Below are positions 1-5,467 of a stretch of DNA of 5,467 bases, piece by piece (the stretch's first letter is position 1; each line of letters begins with the position of its first letter). The DNA lies in NCBI GenBank assembly GCA_015494845.1, contig WGAL01000392.1, forward strand, positions 1-5,467, written 5' to 3'. This DNA comes from Melioribacteraceae bacterium. Lineage in GTDB: Bacteria > Bacteroidota > Ignavibacteria > Ignavibacteriales > Melioribacteraceae. The translations under genes and the position numbers were made by a program. The notes beneath the pieces are model-generated. The model worked only from the letters and a program-made list of their open reading frames with translations. It searched no databases and had not been told where the DNA came from.

Positions 1-42
1 ATCTTTAATTTTAAATTTTTCGCAAATAATTTTGAGGTAAAA

Positions 43-1389
43 ATGGCAAAAATACCGGGTTTCAAAGCATACGACATTAGAGGAAAAGTTCCTTCCGAAT
101 TGAACGAAGAACTCGCATATAAAGTGGGAATTGCGTTTGCAAAATTGTTGAACGCGAAAAAAGTTGTTATCGGACACGACGTTAGAAAATCCTCCCCCGC
201 CCTTGCCGACGCTTTGGCGAAAGGCTTAAACGAAGCCGGCGCCGACGTTGTGAATTTAGGACTTTGCGGCACTGAGATGATTTATTTCGGAACGCCTTAT
301 CTTGACGCGGACGGCGGCGTAATGATAACCGCAAGCCATAATCCGCCGGAGTATAACGGATTGAAATTTGTTAAGCGCGGTTCCGTTCCGATGGGTTACG
401 ACAGCGGTCTTGATAAAATCGAAGAAATGATTTTGAACGACGATTTGTCCGTAAATCCGGAGAAAAAAGGGACGGTTACGAAATACGACATAATGAACGA
501 ATTTATCGACTCGCTTAAAAGATTTTACGACGCGAAAAAAATAAATCCGTACAAAGTTGTGGTAAACGCCGGAAACGGTTGTGTTGGGCCAGCGCTCGAC
601 GCGATTGAAAATTCGCTTCCGATTGAAATGGTAAAAGTCTTCCACGAACCGGATCCGGAATTCCCGAACGGCGTTCCGAATCCGCTTTTGCCCGAAAACC
701 GCCAAACGACTATTGATGCGATAAAATCGAGCGGCGCGGACTTAGGCGTGGCTTGGGACGGCGACTACGACCGTTGCTTTTTCTTTGATGAGAAAGGGAA
801 TTTTATCGAAGGTTATTACATTGTCGGCTTGCTCGCAAAATCAATCTTGAAAGAACACCCCGGCGAAAAAATCGTTCACGACCCGCGCCTTGTTTGGAAT
901 ACAATAGACGTAGTTACAAAAGCCGGCGGAATTCCGGTTGAATCGAAAAGCGGGCACGCGTTCATTAAAGCGAAAATGCGCGAAGTAAACGCAATTTACG
1001 GCGGCGAAATGTCCGCGCATCATTATTTCAGAGAAAATTATTATTCGGACAGCGGAATGATTCCGTTTTTATTGATTTTGCAATTAATGACATCGGAAAA
1101 CGCGCCGCTTTCCCGTCTTGTAGGCGAAATGATAAAAGCGTATCCGTGTTCAGGAGAAATAAACACGAAGCTTGAAAATCCGCAAGCGAAACTCGAAGAA
1201 ATCAAAGAAAAATACAAAGACGGAAAAGTAAGCTATTTGGATGGCGTAAGCGTGGAATACGACAATTGGCGGTTTAACGTAAGATTAAGCAACACCGAGC
1301 CGCTAATCCGCTTGAACGTTGAAGCGCGCGGCGACGAAGCGTTAATGCGCGAAAAAACGGAAGAGTTGTTGAAATTGATTAGAAGTTAG
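43..1389 (+). CDS. manB: Phosphomannomutase/phosphoglucomutase, ManB/CpsG type
   Basis: This 448-residue enzyme interconverts mannose-6-phosphate and mannose-1-phosphate (often also the glucose phosphates) in the cytoplasm, feeding GDP-mannose and surface polysaccharide synthesis. All four alpha-D-phosphohexomutase signatures are visible: the phosphoserine loop TASHNP with Ser98, the Mg-binding loop DGDYDR (239-244), the sugar-binding loop GEMSAHH (321-327), and the phosphate-binding loop RLSNTEP (414-420). As I recall the E. coli CpsG sequence, it aligns over its whole length, including the N-terminal FKAYDIRGK, GTEMIYF and FIEGYYIVGLLA stretches, so the gene is complete and of normal length. 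The start is supported by a GAGGT Shine-Dalgarno site at 34-38, four bases before the ATG. The next gene starts 58 bases downstream on the same strand. The family is certain. The preference for mannose over glucose rests on CpsG-like similarity and is less certain. Confidence 0.95.
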   Translation: MAKIPGFKAYDIRGKVPSELNEELAYKVGIAFAKLLNAKKVVIGHDVRKSSPALADALAKGLNEAGADVVNLGLCGTEMIYFGTPYLDADGGVMITASHNPPEYNGLKFVKRGSVPMGYDSGLDKIEEMILNDDLSVNPEKKGTVTKYDIMNEFIDSLKRFYDAKKINPYKVVVNAGNGCVGPALDAIENSLPIEMVKVFHEPDPEFPNGVPNPLLPENRQTTIDAIKSSGADLGVAWDGDYDRCFFFDEKGNFIEGYYIVGLLAKSILKEHPGEKIVHDPRLVWNTIDVVTKAGGIPVESKSGHAFIKAKMREVNAIYGGEMSAHHYFRENYYSDSGMIPFLLILQLMTSENAPLSRLVGEMIKAYPCSGEINTKLENPQAKLEEIKEKYKDGKVSYLDGVSVEYDNWRFNVRLSNTEPLIRLNVEARGDEALMREKTEELLKLIRS

Positions 1390-1408
1390 TGAAACAAACT
1401 TCCCTTTT
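1382..1408 (+). terminator. Weak terminator-like hairpin at the end of manB
   Basis: GAAGTT (1382-1387) pairs with AACTTC (1397-1402). Inside, after an A-A mismatch, GT (1389-1390) pairs with AC (1394-1395) around a GAA loop. The run CCTTTT follows. The stem overlaps the manB stop codon, is AT-rich and has only a short T run, so it may at most attenuate transcription into the next small gene. This is inference from the sequence alone. Confidence 0.25.
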
Positions 1409-1447
1409 CGGCGTCTAAATTTGACAAAAGATTTTTGAGAGGATAAT

Positions 1448-1657
1448 ATGTCAGAAAAAAACGTAAACGTTGAAAAACTACTTAAAAACAAACTAAAATC
1501 CGTAAGCGTTGCGGAATTGGAAGAAAAGATTGCCGAAACAATCTCGAAGCTCGTCGGCGAAGATTACAACTGCGAAATAAGCGATATTAAATATTCGCTT
1601 TTCAGCGGCGCGGAATTTAAGATTAAAGTCGAGCTGACCTACAAAGAGGAAGAATAA
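1448..1657 (+). CDS. Small hypothetical protein, 69 residues
   Basis: I do not recognise this protein. It is probably a real gene because it has a strong Shine-Dalgarno site, GAGAGGA at 1437-1443, four bases before the ATG, and uses codons like its neighbours. The chain is highly charged: about 11 Lys against 15 Glu plus Asp, ending in three Glu. It has one Cys (residue 42), no signal peptide and no membrane segment, so it should be soluble and cytoplasmic. The first half (residues 8-36) looks like one or two amphipathic helices. The second half (about 41-66) alternates polar and hydrophobic residues in a way that suggests two beta strands, giving a compact helix-strand-strand fold. It lies 58 bases after manB and 55 bases before a tRNA gene. 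It may be co-transcribed with manB, but nothing links it functionally. No function is assigned. Confidence 0.65.
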   Translation: MSEKNVNVEKLLKNKLKSVSVAELEEKIAETISKLVGEDYNCEISDIKYSLFSGAEFKIKVELTYKEEE

Positions 1658-1661
1658 TTTA

Positions 1662-1690
1662 TTGCGCGATTACCGTATTAAATTTATTTT
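1662..1690 (+). promoter_or_regulatory. Possible promoter for the tRNA-Gly gene
   Basis: TTGCGC (1662-1667) and TATTTT (1685-1690) are separated by 17 bases. Each matches four of six positions of the sigma-70 -35 and -10 consensus. Transcription would begin near 1697, about 16 bases before the mature tRNA, which is a sensible leader length. The region is AT-rich, so a chance match is quite possible. Confidence 0.25.
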
Positions 1691-1712
1691 TCGCTTGTTG
1701 TTTTTAATCTTT

Positions 1713-1785
1713 GCGGGCGTAACTCAGTTGGTAGAGTGTCAGCTTCCCAAGCTGAATGTCGCGGGTTCGAGTCCCGTCGCCCGCT
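1713..1785 (+). tRNA. tRNA-Gly (anticodon CCC)
   Basis: The 73-base sequence folds into a complete cloverleaf. The acceptor stem GCGGGCG (1713-1719) pairs with CGCCCGC (1778-1784). The D stem ACTC (1722-1725) pairs with GAGT (1734-1737). The anticodon stem TCAGC (1739-1743) pairs with GCTGA (1751-1755) around the loop TTCCCAA, with CCC at 1746-1748 reading the glycine codon GGG. The T stem GCGGG (1761-1765) pairs with CCCGT (1773-1777), with one G-T pair, around TTCGAGT. The discriminator base is T, as in E. coli tRNA-Gly, and the acceptor stem matches that family. The 3' CCA is not encoded, so it must be added after transcription. The first D-stem pair is A-T rather than the common G-C. The next gene begins 32 bases downstream, so read-through transcription is possible. 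Confidence 0.97.
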
Positions 1786-1817
1786 CAATTTCACTTCAAA
1801 AAATCAATTCGAAATAG

Positions 1818-3383
1818 ATGAACAATCTGAAAATCAAACTCGCGCTTTTCCCGCTTCTTGTTTTGTTTACTTTTTCTTTAGCATCGTGCAATACAAGAAC
1901 CAGTATAACAAAAATAAACGGCGAAACAATGGGAACTACTTATTCGATTAAGATTGCGGACAAAGTTCCCAATAAAAAAATATTAAAGAAGGAAATAGAT
2001 TCGACGCTTGCGGAAGTAAATCTCGCAATGTCAACTTACATTCCCGAGTCTGAAATATCGCGGTTCAATAAATTCCGCGACACAGTTTGGTTTCCTATCT
2101 CAAAAGATTTTGTTTACGTGGTTAAAACCGCGCTTGAAGTTTCGAGAATTTCAGACGGCTATTACGACATTACGGTTGGCCCGCTTGTTAATCTTTGGGG
2201 ATTTGGTCCCGATAAGAAAAAAGAAATTGTTCCGACTCAAAGAGAAATAGATTCAGTGAAAAATTTCATCGGCTACGAATTGATTAAAGTCCGCGAAAAT
2301 CCGCCGGCGATAAAAAAACTCAAACCGCAAGTTTACATTGACTTATCGTCAATCGCAAAAGGATTCGGCGTTGATAAAGTTACCGAGCTGCTTATTTCAA
2401 AAGGTTTTAGGAATTGTCTCGTGGAAATCGGCGGCGAGTTGCGCGCAAGCGGCAAAAAAGCAAATGGGGAAGATTGGCTTGTCGGCGTTGAAAATCCTAA
2501 CAAACGTTCCGTAATAACCGCAGTGAGATTAGACGACGCAAGCATCGCAACTTCCGGCGATTATTTGAATTATTTCGAATATGAAGGCAAACGCTACTCG
2601 CATACAATAAATCCCAAAACGGGCAAACCTATCACGCACAAATTAGCGTCTGTCTCTGTAATCACAAAAAATTGTACGCTCGCCGACGCTTACGCAACAG
2701 CAATCGATGTAATGGGGTCAGAACTCGGATTTGAATTTGCCGAAAAACAAAATCTGGCGGTTTATATGATTGTGCGAAGCGGCGAGAAATTTAAAATTGA
2801 AGCGACAGAAAATTTCATAAAATTGATGAGGAACAAAATGAATAAAGATAAAAATTTAGAAACCGCGGTTCTTGGCGCGGGATGTTTTTGGTGCACGGAA
2901 GCGGCTTTTTCGCGAATTAAAGGCGTAATTTCGGTTGAGCCGGGTTACGCTGGCGGACATAAGGAAAATCCGACATACGAAGAAGTTTGCAGTGGAACAA
3001 CCGGACATGCAGAAGTCGCGAAAATAATTTTCGACCCGAGCGTAGTTTCATTCAAAGAAATTCTCGATGTGTTTTGGACAATTCACGACCCCACAAGTTT
3101 AAACCGCCAAGGTGACGATATCGGCGAACAATATCGTTCGGTAATCTTTTACACAAACGAAAACCAAAGAAAAATCGCGGAAGAAGAAATTGCGCGATTG
3201 GAAAAAGAAAAAATTTACGATAAAAAAATTGTTACCGCAGTCGAGCCGTTAAAGAATTTTTATCCGGCGGAAGATTATCACAAAAAATATTTCGAGAACC
3301 ACAAAGACAAACCATACTGCCAATTTGTAATCGCGCCGAAAGTGAAAAAGGTGGAAGTGAAATTTGCGGATATGTTAAAATAG
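1818..3383 (+). CDS. ApbE-MsrA fusion: lipoprotein FAD:protein FMN transferase plus methionine sulfoxide reductase A
   Basis: This is one uninterrupted 521-codon frame with two complete enzymes. Residues 1-24 form a lipoprotein signal: Lys5 and Lys7, a hydrophobic core, and the lipobox LASC with Cys24. Residues 25 to about 340 are ApbE, which transfers FMN from FAD to Thr of redox proteins such as Nqr and Rnf subunits. Visible motifs are GETMGTTYSIK (35-45), YDITVGPLVNLWGFG (from 116), DLSSIAKGFG (175-184), SGDYLNYFEYEGKRYSH (246-262) and DAYATA, with likely metal ligands Asp290 and Thr294. Residues 341-521 are a full-length MsrA, which reduces methionine-S-sulfoxide: GCFWCTE with catalytic Cys356 and a second Cys359, GTTGHAE (from 393), an HDPTSLNRQGDDIGEQYRS stretch, and further Cys at 391 and 501. 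The in-frame TAG just before the ATG fixes the earliest start, and no Shine-Dalgarno site is seen there. No Nqr or Rnf genes are in the window. The fusion is unusual and could hide a small indel at the junction. Confidence 0.88.
   Translation: MNNLKIKLALFPLLVLFTFSLASCNTRTSITKINGETMGTTYSIKIADKVPNKKILKKEIDSTLAEVNLAMSTYIPESEISRFNKFRDTVWFPISKDFVYVVKTALEVSRISDGYYDITVGPLVNLWGFGPDKKKEIVPTQREIDSVKNFIGYELIKVRENPPAIKKLKPQVYIDLSSIAKGFGVDKVTELLISKGFRNCLVEIGGELRASGKKANGEDWLVGVENPNKRSVITAVRLDDASIATSGDYLNYFEYEGKRYSHTINPKTGKPITHKLASVSVITKNCTLADAYATAIDVMGSELGFEFAEKQNLAVYMIVRSGEKFKIEATENFIKLMRNKMNKDKNLETAVLGAGCFWCTEAAFSRIKGVISVEPGYAGGHKENPTYEEVCSGTTGHAEVAKIIFDPSVVSFKEILDVFWTIHDPTSLNRQGDDIGEQYRSVIFYTNENQRKIAEEEIARLEKEKIYDKKIVTAVEPLKNFYPAEDYHKKYFENHKDKPYCQFVIAPKVKKVEVKFADMLK
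2828..2840 (+). promoter_or_regulatory. msrA: Internal ribosome binding site and start codon for a free MsrA
   Basis: Inside the long frame, GAGGA (2828-2832) lies five bases before an in-frame ATG (2838-2840, residue 341). This is exactly where a stand-alone MsrA would begin; the encoded protein would have 181 residues, normal for the family, and no signal peptide. The site is better than the one at the ORF's own start, which has no Shine-Dalgarno sequence. Stops crowd the junction in the other two frames: TGA at 2824, 2827 and 2839, and TAA at 2843. This fits either internal initiation giving a cytoplasmic MsrA or an older two-gene arrangement. Confidence 0.55.
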
Positions 3384-3420
3384 AAAGTAAGTAAATAATT
3401 ACTTTCTCTTTATAAAAAAC
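3382..3420 (+). terminator. Putative AT-rich terminator after the apbE-msrA frame
   Basis: AGAAAGTAA (3382-3390) and TTACTTTCT (3399-3407) form a perfect nine-pair stem around an eight-base loop, starting inside the stop codon. CTTTAT and AAAAAA follow. The stem is poor in GC and the T tract is weak, so termination may be inefficient. A shifted pairing, GTAA (3391-3394) with TTAC (3399-3402), is also possible. It separates the fusion gene from the cfa operon. Confidence 0.4.
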
Positions 3421-3487
3421 CTTTCTTTCAAATTCACTTTCCGAATATTTTTAACTAATTTTGAATTAACAAATTCGCGAGGTTGGT

Positions 3488-4609
3488 ATGGCTTCTGATA
3501 ATGCAAAAAAAGTGGTAACAGAACTCTTCGAATATGCCGGCGTAAAAATTAACGGCAGTAAACCTTGGGATATTCAAATTAACGACGAGAGATTTTACAC
3601 ACGCGTAATTAAAGATGCTTATCTCGGTTTTGGCGAATCGTATATGGACGGATGGTGGGATTCCGAAAGAATGGACGAATTAATAAACAAACTTGCGCTT
3701 GCCAAACTCGAAGATAAAATTAAAGGAAGCTGGAAAATTCAGTGGCATTTGTTGCGTTCCAAATTGTTTAATCTTCAAAAACAATCGCGAGCAAAAGAAG
3801 TTGGCGAAAAACATTACGACATCGGGAACGATTTGTACGAACGCATGCTCGACAAACGAATGAACTACACTTCAGCTTACTGGAAAAACGCAAATAATCT
3901 CGACGAAGCGCAAGAGGCAAAACTCGAATTAATTTGCAAAAAGTTGAATATCGAAGAAGGGATGACAGTTCTCGAACTCGGCTGCGGTTTCGGTTCGTTT
4001 GCCGGTTACGCGGCTGAAAAATACGGCGTGCATGTTACCGGTTACACGATTTCCAAAAATCAATACGAATACGCGAAGGAACGCTACAAACATCTTCCTG
4101 TTGAATTTCATCTGGACGATTACAGAAACGCAAAAGGCAAGTACGACAGAGTAATTTCAATCGGAATTATGGAACATGTCGGCTACAAAAATTACCGCAC
4201 GTATATGGAACTTGTAAAAGAAACGTTAAAGCCGGATGGAATCGGGTTCGTTCATACAATCGGAAGAAACGACAGCGCAACTACTGCAAACGCTTGGCTT
4301 ACAAAATACATTTTCCCAAACGGAATGCTTCCTTCAATTGCGCAACTTGGCAAAGCAATGGAAGGTTTGTTTGTAATGGAAGATTGGCACAACTTTGGTC
4401 CGGACTACGACAAAACGCTTATGGCTTGGTACGAAAACGTAAACAACGCTTGGGACGAGCTAAAAGACAAATACGGCGAGCGTTTCAAACGGATGTGGGA
4501 TTTTTATTTGCTCAGCAGCGCCGCCGGGTTCCGTTCGCGCGAAACTCAACTCTGGCAAATCGTTTTCACGCACATCGGACGCGAACAACCAAACAGTAGA
4601 ATTTGCTGA
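3488..4609 (+). CDS. cfa: Cyclopropane-fatty-acyl-phospholipid synthase
   Basis: This 373-residue SAM-dependent enzyme adds a methylene bridge across cis double bonds of phospholipid acyl chains at the inner membrane face. As recalled, it aligns with E. coli Cfa end to end: an N-terminal domain with LGFGESYMDGWW (residues 46-57), then EKHYDIGNDLYERMLD, the SAM-binding VLELGCGFG (161-169), GIMEHVG, a KYIFPNGMLPS stretch, and EDWHNFGPDYDKTLMAWYE. Counterparts of the bicarbonate-site residues are Glu229, His256, Ile258 and Tyr307. The position matching E. coli Cys139 (YSCAYW) is Ser129 here (YTSAYW). From memory, that Cys is not essential. The start has GAGGT at 3479-3483, four bases before the ATG. 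The stop TGA shares its last base with the ATG of the next gene (TGATG), so the two are probably translated together. A related methyltransferase making methyl-branched lipids cannot be excluded, but overall similarity favours true Cfa. Confidence 0.93.
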   Translation: MASDNAKKVVTELFEYAGVKINGSKPWDIQINDERFYTRVIKDAYLGFGESYMDGWWDSERMDELINKLALAKLEDKIKGSWKIQWHLLRSKLFNLQKQSRAKEVGEKHYDIGNDLYERMLDKRMNYTSAYWKNANNLDEAQEAKLELICKKLNIEEGMTVLELGCGFGSFAGYAAEKYGVHVTGYTISKNQYEYAKERYKHLPVEFHLDDYRNAKGKYDRVISIGIMEHVGYKNYRTYMELVKETLKPDGIGFVHTIGRNDSATTANAWLTKYIFPNGMLPSIAQLGKAMEGLFVMEDWHNFGPDYDKTLMAWYENVNNAWDELKDKYGERFKRMWDFYLLSSAAGFRSRETQLWQIVFTHIGREQPNSRIC

Positions 4610-5467
4610 TGCTTGAAGTTGAAACAATCATTGTTGGAGGCGGCCCCGCCGGAGCGGCGGCAGCGTTAAAACTTAAACAAGCAAACCGCGAAGTTGTGAT
4701 TCTCGACAAAGCAAAGTTCCCTCGCCTAAAACTCTGTGCCGGTTGGGTTACGCCAAAAATTTTCAAAACGCTTGGGATTTCGCACGAGAATTATCCTTAC
4801 GGAATTTTGAAATTCAACAAGCTCATTTACGACTTCGGCAAATTCCGCATTCCCGTAAGAACAACGCAATTTTCAATCAGAAGAACCGAATTTGACCTTT
4901 GGCTTCATGAACTTTCCGGCGTGGAAGTTATTCAACACAAAGTCGAAAAAATTGAGAAAATCAACGGTAGTTACATTATCGACGATAAGTTCAAATCAAA
5001 ATATTTGATTGGAGCTGGAGGGACTTATTGTCCCGTATTCAAAACATTTTTCGAAGAGATAAATCCGCGGGTTCTTGAAAATAAAATTGTCGCGCTCGAA
5101 GAAGAATTCGAATACGATTGGGAAGATGGGAAATGCTATTTGTGGTTCGGCGATTTGAATTTACGCGGTTATTCGTGGTATGTTCCCAAAGCAAACGGAT
5201 ATTTGAACGTAGGCTTGGGCGGAACATTTTACGGACTGAAACGCAATGGGAAAAACATTCGCGAGCATTGGGCGGTTTTCACAAATAAATTAGAAAAATT
5301 AAATTTGGTGAAAAATTACGAGTTCAAAGAAAAAGGTTATTCGTACTATTTGCGCTCAAATGTAAAAAACGTAAGGCGCGACAACGCTTTCATTGTTGGA
5401 GACGCTGCCGGATTAGCGACAATCGATATGGGAGAAGGAATCGGTCCGGCAATTGAAAGCGGTTTCC
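4609..5467 (+). CDS. Geranylgeranyl reductase family FAD-dependent oxidoreductase (3' end outside window)
   Basis: The first 286 codons of a flavoprotein are present and the frame is open to the right edge. The N terminus has the FAD Rossmann motif: strand TIIVGGGPAGAAAALKL with the GGGPAG turn at 10-15, ending at the acidic Asp33 of ILDKAKFP. Then come PRLKLCAGWVTP (38-49), the GAGGTYCPV motif (135-143), GYSWYVPK with LNVGLGG (187-205), and the second FAD motif GDAAGLATIDMGEGIGPAIESG (264-285). Together these are typical of the geranylgeranyl reductase/UbiH-like group, whose members reduce isoprenoid double bonds or modify other lipids. There is no signal peptide or obvious membrane segment in the part seen. 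The start ATG overlaps the cfa stop by one base, with no Shine-Dalgarno site, implying termination-reinitiation. The substrate is unknown. The coupling to cfa suggests a lipid substrate, which is inference. Confidence 0.85.
   Translation, partial: MLEVETIIVGGGPAGAAAALKLKQANREVVILDKAKFPRLKLCAGWVTPKIFKTLGISHENYPYGILKFNKLIYDFGKFRIPVRTTQFSIRRTEFDLWLHELSGVEVIQHKVEKIEKINGSYIIDDKFKSKYLIGAGGTYCPVFKTFFEEINPRVLENKIVALEEEFEYDWEDGKCYLWFGDLNLRGYSWYVPKANGYLNVGLGGTFYGLKRNGKNIREHWAVFTNKLEKLNLVKNYEFKEKGYSYYLRSNVKNVRRDNAFIVGDAAGLATIDMGEGIGPAIESGF

Noticed and set aside
256..705. Minus-strand open frame of 149 codons opposite manB.
   Set aside because: It lies wholly antisense to conserved manB sequence, has an Arg/Phe/Val-rich composition typical of a reverse-strand shadow, and shows no ribosome binding site or domain.
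1421..1449. TTGACA (1421-1426) followed by GATAAT (15-base spacer) or TAATAT (17-base spacer), resembling a strong sigma-70 promoter.
   Set aside because: Either -10 abuts or overlaps the ATG at 1448, so transcripts would begin inside the small gene and lack its Shine-Dalgarno site. The GGATAAT bases are more simply the ribosome binding site and spacer.
1736..1951. Open frame of 71 codons starting inside the tRNA gene.
   Set aside because: It overlaps the tRNA and the signal-peptide region of the apbE-msrA frame in another phase and has no ribosome binding site. It is a shadow.
3433..3463. Possible promoter for cfa: TTCACT and TAATTT with 17 bases between, or a Bacteroidota-type TAnnTTTG element (TAATTTTG, 3456-3463).
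   Set aside because: The sigma-70 match is poor, and the TAnnTTTG element has no clear partner at -33. The same octamer also occurs at 27-34, overlapping the manB ribosome binding site, which points to chance in AT-rich DNA. A promoter probably exists in 3408-3478 but I cannot place it.
4294..4599. Open frame of 101 codons inside cfa in another phase.
   Set aside because: The Cfa frame here is fully conserved, and the alternative translation is rich in Arg and low in complexity, with no recognisable domain.

Overview
The window comes from a bacterium of moderate GC content (an impression, roughly low to mid 40s percent). A lipoprotein-type signal peptide on a periplasmic-type enzyme (ApbE) and a cyclopropane fatty acid synthase fit a Gram-negative cell. 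Several genes have clear GAGG-type Shine-Dalgarno sites 4-5 bases before the start, which argues mildly against a typical Bacteroidota genome. I cannot assign a phylum from the sequence. Every recognisable gene is on the + strand, and there is no sign of a phage, transposon, CRISPR array or toxin-antitoxin locus. The region reads as chromosomal housekeeping and envelope metabolism.

Layout: a complete phosphomannomutase/phosphoglucomutase of the ManB/CpsG type (43-1389) is followed by a small unrecognised protein of 69 residues (1448-1657) and a tRNA-Gly with anticodon CCC (1713-1785). Just 32 bases later begins a 521-codon open frame (1818-3383) that joins a lipoprotein-type FAD:protein FMN transferase (ApbE) to a complete peptide methionine sulfoxide reductase A (MsrA). 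An AT-rich hairpin follows it. Next come a cyclopropane-fatty-acyl-phospholipid synthase (3488-4609) and, sharing one base with its stop codon, a flavoprotein of the geranylgeranyl reductase family (4609 onward) that runs off the right edge.

How the genes may work together: ManB makes mannose-1-phosphate for GDP-mannose and surface glycans. ApbE attaches FMN to membrane-linked redox proteins, and MsrA repairs oxidised methionine. If the two are really one exported chain, MsrA would act at the membrane outside the cytoplasm. The last two genes look like a translationally coupled lipid-modification pair, a SAM-dependent methylene/methyl transferase followed by a putative double-bond reductase. 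The points most worth a second look are the ApbE-MsrA fusion with its well-formed internal ribosome binding site, and the coupled Cfa/reductase pair.
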